Below, piece by piece: positions 9,477 to 22,268 of a DNA stretch of 64,000 bases; position 1 is the first letter of the stretch, and each line of letters starts with the position of its first letter. The stretch is taken from the NCBI GenBank assembly GCA_949318235.1, contig CASGGR010000039.1:806001-870000 (forward strand), in the 5' to 3' direction. Made by a program: the position numbers and the translations under genes. This stretch comes from Ecdyonurus torrentis. Its lineage: Eukaryota; Arthropoda; Insecta; Ephemeroptera; Heptageniidae. The notes below the pieces were generated by a model. It was not told where the DNA came from and ran no database searches. It was given only the letters and a program-made list of their open reading frames with translations.

Positions 9477-12400
9477 TCATGACTTGGTTTGGCTACATGA
9501 TGAGTGAAAACTAAAATTGTCAATAACCCAAAAAGTATGCGTCGGAGCAAAAAAGTTCAAGACATCTTTTTTGTAGAGAATTGAAAAACCTATGTCATAA
9601 GTCAAATTTGATGTCTGTAGCATTCTTAGTTTTTGAGAAATCATCAAAACTAGTTTTAATCGTGTAAAAAGTATGATTAAAAACATTCAATAACATTTGG
9701 TTCTTGAAATAGACACTTTGTTTCATGACTTGGTTTGGCTACATGATGAGTGAAAACTAAAATTGTCAATAACCCAAAAAGTATGCGTCGGAGCAAAAAA
9801 GTTCAAGACATCTTTTTTGTAGAGACTTGAAAAACCTATGTTATAAGTCAAATTTGATGTCTGTAGCATTCTTAGTTTTTGAGAAATCATCAAAACTAGT
9901 TTTAATCGTGTAAAAAGTATGATTCAAAACATTCAATAACATTTGGTTCTTGAAATAGAAACTTTGTTTCATGACTTGGTTTGGCTACATGATGAGTGAA
10001 AACTAAAATTGTCAATAACCCAAAAAGTATGCGTCGAAGCAAAAAAGTTCAAGACATCTTTTTTGTAGAGAATTGAAAAACCTATGTCATAAGTCAAATT
10101 TGATGTCTGTAGCATTCTTAGTTTTTGAGAAATCATCAAAACTAGTTTTAATCGTGTAAAAAGTATGATTAAAAACATTCAATAACATTTGGTTCTTGAA
10201 ATAGACACTTTGTTTCATGACTTGGTTTGGCTACATGATGAGTGAAAACTAAAGTTGTCAATAACCCAAAAAGTATGCGTCGGAGCAAAAAAGTTCAAGA
10301 TATCTTTTTTGTAGAGAATTGAAAAACCTATGTCATAAGTCAAATTTGATGTCTGTAGCATTCTTAGTTTTTGAGAAATCATCAAAACTAGTTTTAATCG
10401 TGTAAAAAGTATGATTAAAAACATTCAATAACATTTGGTTCTTGAAATAGACACTTTGTTTCATGACTTGGTTTGGCTACATGATGAGTGAAAACTAAAG
10501 TTGTCAATAACCCAAAAAGTATGCGTCGGAGCAAAAAAGTTCAAGATATCTTTTTTGTAGAGAATTGAAAAACCTATGTCATAAGTCAAATTTGATGTCT
10601 GTAGCATTCTTAGTTTTTGAGAAATCATCAAAACTAGTTTTAATCGTGTAAAAAGTATGATTAAAAACATTCAATAACATTTGGTTCTTGAAATAGACAC
10701 TTTGTTTCATGACTTGGTTTGGCTACATGATGAGTGAAAACTAAAGTTGTCAATAACCCAAAAAGTATGCGTCGGAGCAAAAAAGTTCAAGATATCTTTT
10801 TTGTAGAGAATTGAAAAACCTATGTCATAAGTCAAATTTGATGTCTGTAGCATTCTTAGTTTTTGAGAAATCATCAAAACTAGTTTTAATCGTGTAAAAA
10901 GTATGATTTTTATCATTCAATAACATTTGGTTCTTGAAATAGAAACTTTCTTTCATGACTTGGTTTGGCTACATGATGAGTGAAAACTAAAATTGTCAAT
11001 AACCCAAAAAGTATGCGTCGGAGCAAAAAAGTTCAAGACATCTTTTTTGTAGAGACTTGAAAAACCTATGTTATAAGTCAAATTTAATGTCTGTAGCATT
11101 CTTAGTTTTTGAGCAATCATCAAAACTAGTTTTAATCGTGTAAAAAGTATGATTTTTATCATTCAATAACATTTGGTTTTTGAAATAGTAACTTTGTTTC
11201 ATGACTTGGTTTGGCTACATGATAAGTGAAAACTAAAATTGTCAATAACCCAAAAAGTATGCGTCGGAGCAAAAAAGTTTAAGACATCTTTTTTGTAGAG
11301 AATTAAAAAACCTATGTTATAAGTCAAATTTGATGTCTGTAGCATTCTTAGTTTTTGAGAAATCATCAAAACTAGTTTTAATCGTGTAAAAAGTATGATT
11401 CAAAACATTCAATAACATTTGGTTCTTGAAATAGAAACTTTGTTTCATGACTTGGTTTGGCTACATGATGAGTGAAAACTAAAATTGTCAATAACCCAAA
11501 AAGTATGCGTCGAAGCAAAAAAGTTCAAGACATCTTTTTTGTAGAGAATTGAAAAACCTATGTCATAAGTCAAATTTGATGTCTGTAGCATTCTTAGTTT
11601 TTGAGAAATCATCAAAACTAGTTTTAATCGTGTAAAAGGTATGATTAAAAACATTCAATAACATTTGGTTCTTGAAATAGACACTTTGTTTCATGACTTG
11701 GTTTGGCTACATGATGAGTGAAAACTAAAATTGTCAATAACCCAAAAAGTATGCGTCGGAGCAAAAAAGTTCAAGACATCTTTTTTGTAGAGACTTGAAA
11801 AACCTATGTTATAAGTCAAATTTGATGTCTGTAGCATTCTTAGTTTTTGAGAAATCATCAAAACTAGTTTTAATCGTGTAAAAAGTATGATTAAAAACAT
11901 TCAATAACATTTGGTTCTTGAAATAGACACTTTGTTTCATGACTTGGTTTGGCTACATGATGAGTGAAAACTAAAGTTGTCAATAACCCAAAAAGTATGC
12001 GTCGGAGCAAAAAAGTTCAAGATATCTTTTTTGTAGAGAATTGAAAAACCTATGTCATAAGTCAAACTTGATGTCTGTAGCATTCTTAGTTTTTGAGAAA
12101 TCATCAAAAGTAGTCTTAATCGTGTAAAAAGTATGATTCAAAACATTCAATAACATTTGGTTCTTGAAATAGAAACTTTGTTTCATGACTTGGTTTGGCT
12201 ACATGATGAGTGAAAACTAAAATTGTCAATAACCCAAAAAGTATGCGTCGAAGCAAAAAAGTTCAAGACATCTTTTTTGTAGAGAATTGAAAAACCTATG
12301 ATATAAGTCAAATTTAATGTCTGTAGCATTCTTAGTTTTTGAGAAATCATCAAAACTAGTTTTAATCGTGTAAAAAGTATGATTAAAAACATTCAATAAC

Positions 12401-13412
12401 ATTTGGTTCTTGAAATAGACACTTTGTTTCATGACTTGGTTTGGCTACATGATGAGTAAAAACTAAAGTTGTCAATAACCCAAAAAGTATGCGTCGGAGC
12501 AAAAAAGTTCAAGATATCTTTTTTGTAGAGAATTGAAAAACCTATGTCATAAGTTAAATTTGATGTCTGTAGCATTCTTAGTTTTTGAGAAATCATCAAA
12601 ACTAGTTTTAATCGTGTAAAAAGTATGATTAAAAACATTCAATAACATTTGGTTCTTGAAATAGACACTTTGTTTCATGACTTGGTTTGGCTACATGATG
12701 AGTGAAAACTAAAGTTGTCAATAACCCAAAAAGTATGCGTCGGAGCAAAAAAGTTCAAGATATCTTTTTTGTAGAGAATTGAAAAACCTATGTCATTAGT
12801 CAAATTTGATGTCTGTAGCATTCTTAGTTTTTGAGAAATCATCAAAACTAGTTTTAATCGTGTAAAAAGTATGATTAAAAACATTCAATAACATTTGGTT
12901 CTTGAAATAGAAACTTTGTTTCATGACTTGGTTTGGCTACATGATGAGTGAAAACTAAAGTTGTCAATAACCCAAAAAGTATGCGTCGGAGCAAAAAAGT
13001 TCAAGATATCTTTTTTGTAGAGAATTGAAAAACCTATGTCATAAGTCAAATTTGATGTCTGTAGCATTCTTAGTTTTTGAGAAATCATCAAAACTAGTTT
13101 TAATCGTGTAAAAAGTATGATTTTTATCATTCAATAACATTTGGTTCTTGAAATAGAAACTTTCTTTCATGACTTGGTTTGGCTACACGATGAGTGAAAA
13201 CTTAAATTGTCAATAACCCAAAAAGTATGCGTCGGAGCAAAAAAGTTCAAGACATCTTTTTTGTAGAGACTTGAAAAACCTATGTTATAAGTCAAATTTG
13301 ATGTCTGTAGCATTCTTAGTTTTTGAGCAATCATCAAAACTAGTTTTAATCGTGTAAAAAGTATGAATAAAAACATTCAATAACATTTGGTTCTTGAAAT
13401 AGACACTTTGTT
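9477..13412 (+). repeat. 16-mer HOR, copy 2 (3936 bp)
   Basis: It is collinear with 5541-9476. The differences I noticed are the absence of GTGTCATTC at 11691, AAACTTTG rather than ACACTTTG at the end of the J monomer at 12675, and ATAAAAAC rather than TTAAAAAC in the final K monomer at 13167. The K variant with ATAAAAAC followed by an L-type monomer is the form found downstream (36537, 44656, 57941), so copy 2 keeps the ancestral right end. Confidence 0.92.
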
Positions 13413-13658
13413 TCATGACTTGGTTTGGCTACATGATGAGTGAAAACTAAAGTTGTCAATAACCCAAAAAGTATGCGTCGGAGCAAAAAAGTTCAAGATA
13501 TCTTTTTTGTAGAGAATTGAAAAACCTATGTCATTAGTCAAATTTGATGTCTGTAGCATTCTTAGTTTTTGAGCAATCATCAAAACTAGTTTTAATCGTG
13601 TAAAAAGTATGATTTTTATCATTCAATAACATTTGGTTCTTGAAATAGAAACTTTGTT
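13413..13658 (+). repeat. Single L-type monomer between the 16-mer and 9-mer blocks
   Basis: It has TCATTAG, GAGCAAT, TTTATC and AAACTTTG with the ordinary GAAAAACC, unlike the GAAAAAAC of the main L class further on. The pair K then L-variant is the same as at 36537/36783 and 44656/44902. Confidence 0.8.
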
Positions 13659-15872
13659 TCATGACTTGGTTTGGCTACATAATAAGTGAAAACTAAAATT
13701 GTCAATAACCCAAAAAGTATGCGTCGGAGCAAAAAAGTTTAAGACATCTTTTTTGTAGAGAATTAAAAAACCTATGTTATAAGTCAAATTTGATGTCTGT
13801 AGCATTCTTAGTTTTTGAGAAATCATCAAAACTAGTTTTAATCGTGTAAAAAGTATGATTCAAAACATTCAATAACATTTGGTTCTTGAAATAGACACTT
13901 TGTTTCATGACTTGGTTTGGCTACATGATGAGTGAAAACTAAAGTTGTCAATAACCCAAAAAGTATGCGTCGGAGCAAAAAAGTTCAAGATATCTTTTTT
14001 GTAGAGAATTGAAAAACCTATGTCATAAGTCAAATTTGATGTCTGTAGCATTCTTAGTTTTTGAGAAATCATCAAAAGTAGTCTTAATCGTGTAAAAAGT
14101 ATGATTCAAAACATTCAATAACATTTGGTTCTTGAAATAGAAACTTTGTTTCATGACTTGGTTTGGCTACATGATGAGTGAAAACTAAAATTGTCAATAA
14201 CCCAAAAAGTATGCGTCGAAGCAAAAAAGTTCAAGACATCTTTTTTGTAGAGAATTGAAAAACCTATGATATAAGTCAAATTTGATGTCTGTAGCATTCT
14301 TAGTTTTTGAGAAATCATCAAAACTAGTTTTAATCGTGTAAAAAGTATGATTAAAAACATTCAATAACATTTGGTTCTTGAAATAGACACTTTGTTTCAT
14401 GACTTGGTTTGGCTACATGATGAGTGAAAACTAAAGTTGTCAATAACCCAAAAAGTATGCGTCGGAGCAAAAAAGTTCAAGATATCTTTTTTGTAGAGAA
14501 TTGAAAAAACTATGTCATTAGTCAAATTTGATGTCTGTAGCATTCTTAGTTTTTGAGCAATCATCAAAACTAGTTTTAATCGTGTAAAAAGTATGATTTT
14601 TATCATTCAATAACATTTGGTTCTTGAAATAGAAACTTTGTTTCATGACTTGGTTTGGCTACATAATAAGTGAAAACTAAAATTGTCAATAACCCAAAAA
14701 GTATGCGTCGAAGCAAAAAAGTTCAAGACATCTTTTTTGTAGAGAATTGAAAAACCTATGTCATAAGTCAAATTTGATGTCTGTAGCATTCTTAGTTTTT
14801 GAGAAATCATCAAAACTAGTTTTAATCGTGTAAAAAGTATGATTCAAAACATTCAATAACATTTGGTTCTTGAAATAGAAACTTTGTTTCATGACTTGGT
14901 TTGGCTACATGATGAGTGAAAACTAAAATTGTCAATAACCCAAAAAGTATGCGTCGAAGCAAAAAAGTTCAAGACATCTTTTTTGTAGAGAATTGAAAAA
15001 CCTATGTCATAAGTCAAATTTGATGTCTGTAGCATTCTTAGTTTTTGAGAAATCATCAAAACTAGTTTTAATCGTGTAAAAAGTATGATTAAAAACATTC
15101 AATAACATTTGGTTCTTGAAATAGACACTTTGTTTCATGACTTGGTTTGGCTACATGATGAGTGAAAACTAAAATTGTCAATAACCCAAAAAGTATGCGT
15201 CGGAGCAAAAAAGTTCAAGACATCTTTTTTGTAGAGACTTGAAAAACCTATGTTATAAGTCAAATTTGATGTCTGTAGCATTCTTAGTTTTTGAGAAATC
15301 ATCAAAACTAGTTTTAATCGTGTAAAAAGTATGATTAAAAACATTCAATAACATTTGGTTCTTGAAATAGACACTTTGTTTCATGACTTGGTTTGGCTAC
15401 ATGATGAGTGAAAACTAAAGTTGTCAATAACCCAAAAAGTATGCGTCGGAGCAAAAAAGTTCAAGATATCTTTTTTGTAGAGAATTGAAAAACCTATGTC
15501 ATAAGTCAAACTTGATGTCTGTAGCATTCTTAGTTTTTGAGAAATCATCAAAAGTAGTCTTAATCGTGTAAAAAGTATGATTCAAAACATTCAATAACAT
15601 TTGGTTCTTGAAATAGACACTTTGTTTCATGACTTGGTTTGGCTACATGATGAGTGAAAACTAAAGTTGTCAATAACCCAAAAAGTATGCGTCGGAGCAA
15701 AAAAGTTCAAGATATCTTTTTTGTAGAGAATTGAAAAACCTATGTCATAAGTCAAATTTAATGTCTGTAGCATTCTTAGTTTTTGAGCAATCATCAAAAC
15801 TAGTTTTAATCGTGTAAAAAGTATGATTTTTATCATTCAATAACATTTGGTTCTTGAAATAGAAACTTTGTT
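13659..15872 (+). repeat. 9-mer HOR, copy 1 (2214 bp)
   Basis: The order is M, D-like, E, L, N, B, C, D (ending ACACTTTG), Q. Class M begins ATAATAAG with TTTAAG and GAATTA. L has GAAAAAAC plus TCATTAG. N is ATAATAAG with GAAGC. The D-like monomer at 13905 has AATTTGATG where copy 2 has AACTTGATG. Confidence 0.88.
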
Positions 15873-18086
15873 TCATGACTTGGTTTGGCTACATAATAAG
15901 TGAAAACTAAAATTGTCAATAACCCAAAAAGTATGCGTCGGAGCAAAAAAGTTTAAGACATCTTTTTTGTAGAGAATTAAAAAACCTATGTTATAAGTCA
16001 AATTTGATGTCTGTAGCATTCTTAGTTTTTGAGAAATCATCAAAACTAGTTTTAATCGTGTAAAAAGTATGATTCAAAACATTCAATAACATTTGGTTCT
16101 TGAAATAGACACTTTGTTTCATGACTTGGTTTGGCTACATGATGAGTGAAAACTAAAGTTGTCAATAACCCAAAAAGTATGCGTCGGAGCAAAAAAGTTC
16201 AAGATATCTTTTTTGTAGAGAATTGAAAAACCTATGTCATAAGTCAAACTTGATGTCTGTAGCATTCTTAGTTTTTGAGAAATCATCAAAAGTAGTCTTA
16301 ATCGTGTAAAAAGTATGATTCAAAACATTCAATAACATTTGGTTCTTGAAATAGAAACTTTGTTTCATGACTTGGTTTGGCTACATGATGAGTGAAAACT
16401 AAAATTGTCAATAACCCAAAAAGTATGCGTCGAAGCAAAAAAGTTCAAGACATCTTTTTTGTAGAGAATTGAAAAACCTATGATATAAGTCAAATTTGAT
16501 GTCTGTAGCATTCTTAGTTTTTGAGAAATCATCAAAACTAGTTTTAATCGTGTAAAAAGTATGATTAAAAACATTCAATAACATTTGGTTCTTGAAATAG
16601 ACACTTTGTTTCATGACTTGGTTTGGCTACATGATGAGTGAAAACTAAAGTTGTCAATAACCCAAAAAGTATGCGTCGGAGCAAAAAAGTTCAAGATATC
16701 TTTTTTGTAGAGAATTGAAAAAACTATGTCATTAGTCAAATTTGATGTCTGTAGCATTCTTAGTTTTTGAGCAATCATCAAAACTAGTTTTAATCGTGTA
16801 AAAAGTATGATTTTTATCATTCAATAACATTTGGTTCTTGAAATAGAAACTTTGTTTCATGACTTGGTTTGGCTACATAATAAGTGAAAACTAAAATTGT
16901 CAATAACCCAAAAAGTATGCGTCGAAGCAAAAAAGTTCAAGACATCTTTTTTGTAGAGAATTGAAAAACCTATGTCATAAGTCAAATTTGATGTCTGTAG
17001 CATTCTTAGTTTTTGAGAAATCATCAAAACTAGTTTTAATCGTGTAAAAAGTATGATTCAAAACATTCAATAACATTTGGTTCTTGAAATAGAAACTTTG
17101 TTTCATGACTTGGTTTGGCTACATGATGAGTGAAAACTAAAATTGTCAATAACCCAAAAAGTATGCGTCGAAGCAAAAAAGTTCAAGACATCTTTTTTGT
17201 AGAGAATTGAAAAACCTATGTCATAAGTCAAATTTGATGTCTGTAGCATTCTTAGTTTTTGAGAAATCATCAAAACTAGTTTTAATCGTGTAAAAAGTAT
17301 GATTAAAAACATTCAATAACATTTGGTTCTTGAAATAGACACTTTGTTTCATGACTTGGTTTGGCTACATGATGAGTGAAAACTAAAATTGTCAATAACC
17401 CAAAAAGTATGCGTCGGAGCAAAAAAGTTCAAGACATCTTTTTTGTAGAGACTTGAAAAACCTATGTTATAAGTCAAATTTGATGTCTGTAGCATTCTTA
17501 GTTTTTGAGAAATCATCAAAACTAGTTTTAATCGTGTAAAAAGTATGATTAAAAACATTCAATAACATTTGGTTCTTGAAATAGACACTTTGTTTCATGA
17601 CTTGGTTTGGCTACATGATGAGTGAAAACTAAAGTTGTCAATAACCCAAAAAGTATGCGTCGGAGCAAAAAAGTTCAAGATATCTTTTTTGTAGAGAATT
17701 GAAAAACCTATGTCATAAGTCAAACTTGATGTCTGTAGCATTCTTAGTTTTTGAGAAATCATCAAAAGTAGTCTTAATCGTGTAAAAAGTATGATTCAAA
17801 ACATTCAATAACATTTGGTTCTTGAAATAGACACTTTGTTTCATGACTTGGTTTGGCTACATGATGAGTGAAAACTAAAGTTGTCAATAACCCAAAAAGT
17901 ATGCGTCGGAGCAAAAAAGTTCAAGATATCTTTTTTGTAGAGAATTGAAAAACCTATGTCATAAGTCAAATTTAATGTCTGTAGCATTCTTAGTTTTTGA
18001 GCAATCATCAAAACTAGTTTTAATCGTGTAAAAAGTATGATTTTTATCATTCAATAACATTTGGTTCTTGAAATAGAAACTTTGTT
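15873..18086 (+). repeat. 9-mer HOR, copy 2 (2214 bp)
   Basis: It is collinear with 13659-15872, in the order M, D, E, L, N, B, C, D (ending ACACTTTG), Q. It is also the start of 26-mer copy 1, and it reappears at 22269-24482 within 26-mer copy 2. Confidence 0.9.
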
Positions 18087-18824
18087 TCATGACTTGGTTT
18101 GGCTACATAATAAGTGAAAACTAAAATTGTCAATAACCCAAAAAGTATGCGTCGAAGCAAAAAAGTTCAAGACATCTTTTTTGTAGAGAATTGAAAAACC
18201 TATGATATAAGTCAAATTTGATGTCTGTAGCATTCTTAGTTTTTGAGAAATCATCAAAACTAGTTTTAATCGTGTAAAAAGTATGATTAAAAACATTCAA
18301 TAACATTTGGTTCTTGAAATAGACACTTTGTTTCATGACTTGGTTTGGCTACATGATGAGTGAAAACTAAAGTTGTCAATAACCCAAAAAGTATGCGTCG
18401 GAGCAAAAAAGTTCAAGATATCTTTTTTGTAGAGAATTGAAAAAACTATGTCATTAGTCAAATTTGATGTCTGTAGCATTCTTAGTTTTTGAGCAATCAT
18501 CAAAACTAGTTTTAATCGTGTAAAAAGTATGATTTTTATCATTCAATAACATTTGGTTCTTGAAATAGAAACTTTGTTTCATGACTTGGTTTGGCTACAT
18601 AATAAGTGAAAACTAAAATTGTCAATAACCCAAAAAGTATGCGTCGAAGCAAAAAAGTTCAAGACATCTTTTTTGTAGAGAATTGAAAAACCTATGTCAT
18701 AAGTCAAATTTGATGTCTGTAGCATTCTTAGTTTTTGAGAAATCATCAAAACTAGTTTTAATCGTGTAAAAAGTATGATTCAAAACATTCAATAACATTT
18801 GGTTCTTGAAATAGAAACTTTGTT

Positions 18825-21776
18825 TCATGACTTGGTTTGGCTACATGATGAGTGAAAACTAAAATTGTCAATAACCCAAAAAGTATGCGTCGAAGCAAAA
18901 AAGTTCAAGACATCTTTTTTGTAGAGAATTGAAAAACCTATGTCATAAGTCAAATTTGATGTCTGTAGCATTCTTAGTTTGTGAGAAATAATCAAAACTA
19001 GTTTTAATCGTGTAAAAAGTATGATTAAAAACATTCAATAACATTTGGTTCTTGAAATAGACACTTTGTTTCATGACTTGGTTTGGCTACATGATGAGTG
19101 AAAACTAAAATTGTCAATAACCCAAAAAGTATGCGTCGGAGCAAAAAAGTTCAAGACATCTTTTTTGTAGAGACTTAAAAAACCTATGTTATAAGTCAAA
19201 TTTGATGTCTGTAGCATTCTTAGTTTTTGAGAAATCATCAAAACTAGTTTTAATCGTGTAAAAAGTATGATTAAAAACATTCAATAACATTTGGTTCTTG
19301 AAATAGACACTTTGTTTCATGACTTGGTTTGGCTACATGATGAGTGAAAACTAAAGTTGTCAATAACCCAAAAAGTATGCGTCGGAGCAAAAAAGTTCAA
19401 GATATCTTTTTTGTAGAGAATTGAAAAACCTATGTCATAAGTCAAACTTGATGTCTGTAGCATTCTTAGTTTTTGAGAAATCATCAAAAGTAGTCTTAAT
19501 CGTGTAAAAAGTATGATTCAAAACATTCAATAACATTTGGTTCTTGAAATAGAAACTTTGTTTCATGACTTGGTTTGGCTACATGATGAGTGAAAACTAA
19601 AATTGTCAATAACCCAAAAAGTATGCGTCGAAGCAAAAAAGTTCAAGACATCTTTTTTGTAGAGAATTGAAAAACCTATGTCATAAGTCAAATTTGATGT
19701 CTGTAGCATTCTTAGTTTTTGAGAAATCATCAAAACTAGTTTTAATCGTGTAAAAAGTATGATTAAAAACATTCAATAACATTTGGTTCTTGAAATAGAC
19801 ACTTTGTTTCATGACTTGGTTTGGCTACATGATGAGTGAAAACTAAAATTGTCAATAACCCAAAAAGTATGCGTCGGAGCAAAAAAGTTCAAGACATCTT
19901 TTTTGTAGAGACTTGAAAAACCTATGTTATAAGTCAAATTTGATGTCTGTAGCATTCTTAGTTTTTGAGAAATCATCAAAACTAGTTTTAATCGTGTAAA
20001 AAGTATGATTAAAAACATTCAATAACATTTGGTTCTTGAAATAGACACTTTGTTTCATGACTTGGTTTGGCTACATGATGAGTGAAAACTAAAGTTGTCA
20101 ATAACCCAAAAAGTATGCGTCGGAGCAAAAAAGTTCAAGATATCTTTTTTGTAGAGAATTGAAAAACCTATGTCATAAGTCAAACTTGATGTCTGTAGCA
20201 TTCTTAGTTTTTGAGAAATCATCAAAAGTAGTCTTAATCGTGTAAAAAGTATGATTCAAAACATTCAATAACATTTGGTTCTTGAAATAGAAACTTTGTT
20301 TCATGACTTGGTTTGGCTACATGATGAGTGAAAACTAAAATTGTCAATAACCCAAAAAGTATGCGTCGAAGCAAAAAAGTTCAAGACATCTTTTTTGTAG
20401 AGAATTGAAAAACCTATGATATAAGTCAAATTTAATGTCTGTAGCATTCTTAGTTTTTGAGAAATCATCAAAAGTAGTCTTAATCGTGTAAAAAGTATGA
20501 TTCAAAACATTCAATAACATTTGGTTCTTGAAATAGAAACTTTGTTTCATGACTTGGTTTGGCTACATGATGAGTGAAAACTAAAATTGTCAATAACCCA
20601 AAAAGTATGCGTCGAAGCAAAAAAGTTCAAGACATCTTTTTTGTAGAGAATTGAAAAACCTATGATATAAGTCAAATTTAATGTCTGTAGCATTCTTAGT
20701 TTTTGAGAAATCATCAAAACTAGTTTTAATCGTGTAAAAAGTATGATTAAAAACATTCAATAACATTTGGTTCTTGAAATAGACACTTTGTTTCATGACT
20801 TGGTTTGGCTACATGATGAGTGAAAACTAAAGTTGTCAATAACCCAAAAAGTATGCGTCGGAGCAAAAAAGTTCAAGATATCTTTTTTGTAGAGAATTGA
20901 AAAAACTATGTCATTAGTCAAATTTGATGTCTGTAGCATTCTTAGTTTTTGAGCAATCATCAAAACTAGTTTTAATCGTGTAAAAAGTATGATTTTTATC
21001 ATTCAATAACATTTGGTTCTTGAAATAGAAACTTTGTTTCATGACTTGGTTTGGCTACATAATAAGTGAAAACTAAAATTGTCAATAACCCAAAAAGTAT
21101 GCGTCGAAGCAAAAAAGTTCAAGACATCTTTTTTGTAGAGAATTGAAAAACCTATGATATAAGTCAAATTTGATGTCTGTAGCATTCTTAGTTTTTGAGA
21201 AATCATCAAAACTAGTTTTAATCGTGTAAAAAGTATGATTAAAAACATTCAATAACATTTGGTTCTTGAAATAGACACTTTGTTTCATGACTTGGTTTGG
21301 CTACATGATGAGTGAAAACTAAAGTTGTCAATAACCCAAAAAGTATGCGTCGGAGCAAAAAAGTTCAAGATATCTTTTTTGTAGAGAATTGAAAAAACTA
21401 TGTCATTAGTCAAATTTGATGTCTGTAGCATTCTTAGTTTTTGAGCAATCATCAAAACTAGTTTTAATCGTGTAAAAAGTATGATTTTTATCATTCAATA
21501 ACATTTGGTTCTTGAAATAGAAACTTTGTTTCATGACTTGGTTTGGCTACATAATAAGTGAAAACTAAAATTGTCAATAACCCAAAAAGTATGCGTCGAA
21601 GCAAAAAAGTTCAAGACATCTTTTTTGTAGAGAATTGAAAAACCTATGTCATAAGTCAAATTTGATGTCTGTAGCATTCTTAGTTTTTGAGAAATCATCA
21701 AAACTAGTTTTAATCGTGTAAAAAGTATGATTCAAAACATTCAATAACATTTGGTTCTTGAAATAGAAACTTTGTT
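18825..21776 (+). repeat. 12-mer unit inside 26-mer copy 1 (2952 bp)
   Basis: The order is B, C, D, B, C, D, E/D, E-variant, L, R, L, N, and a second B then C(GACTTA) pair follows at 21777. The same 12-mer is at 25221-28172. This shows an older 12-mer periodicity inside the younger 26-mer. Confidence 0.82.
20301..20546 (+). repeat. Hybrid monomer, E-variant left / D right
   Basis: The left part has GAAGC, GATATAAG and AATTTAATG of the E variant. The right part has GTAGTC, CAAAAC and AAACTTTG of class D. The switch lies between offsets 134 and 174. Its only other copy is at 26697, carried by the 26-mer duplication. Confidence 0.82.
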
Positions 21777-22022
21777 TCATGACTTGGTTTGGCTACATGA
21801 TGAGTGAAAACTAAAATTGTCAATAACCCAAAAAGTATGCGTCGAAGCAAAAAAGTTCAAGACATCTTTTTTGTAGAGAATTGAAAAACCTATGTCATAA
21901 GTCAAATTTGATGTCTGTAGCATTCTTAGTTTGTGAGAAATCATCAAAACTAGTTTTAATCGTGTAAAAAGTATGATTAAAAACATTCAATAACATTTGG
22001 TTCTTGAAATAGACACTTTGTT

Positions 22023-22268
22023 TCATGACTTGGTTTGGCTACATGATGAGTGAAAACTAAAATTGTCAATAACCCAAAAAGTATGCGTCGGAGCAAAAAA
22101 GTTCAAGACATCTTTTTTGTAGAGACTTAAAAAACCTATGTTATAAGTCAAATTTGATGTCTGTAGCATTCTTAGTTTTTGAGAAATCATCAAAACTAGT
22201 TTTAATCGTGTAAAAAGTATGATTTTTATCATTCAATAACATTTGGTTCTTGAAATAGAAACTTTGTT
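22023..22268 (+). repeat. Junction hybrid monomer of the 26-mer duplication
   Basis: The left part is the C variant with GACTTA, equal to the monomer at 28419. The right end (TTTATC, AAACTTTG) equals that of the Q monomer at 15627 that precedes copy 1. The following monomer is ATAATAAG class M, as after 15627. The switch lies between the GAGAAAT near 22181 and the TTTATC near 22225, so the exchange was in register within about 45 bp. Confidence 0.85.

Larger units (their letters stand above)
15873..22268 (+). repeat. 26-mer HOR, copy 1 (6396 bp)
   Basis: In monomer frame the order is M, D, E, L, N, B, C, D, Q, R, L, N, B, C, D, B, C, D, E/D hybrid, E-variant, L, R, L, N, B, C. The same 26 classes follow from 22269. 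Rare shared markers support one duplication: GTGAGAAATAATC at 18825 and 25221, GTGAGAAATC at 21777 and 28173, GACTTA at 19071 and 25467, and the E/D hybrid at 20301 and 26697. Allowing for the hybrid at 22023, the true boundaries are near 15.83 and 22.22 kb. Confidence 0.94.
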
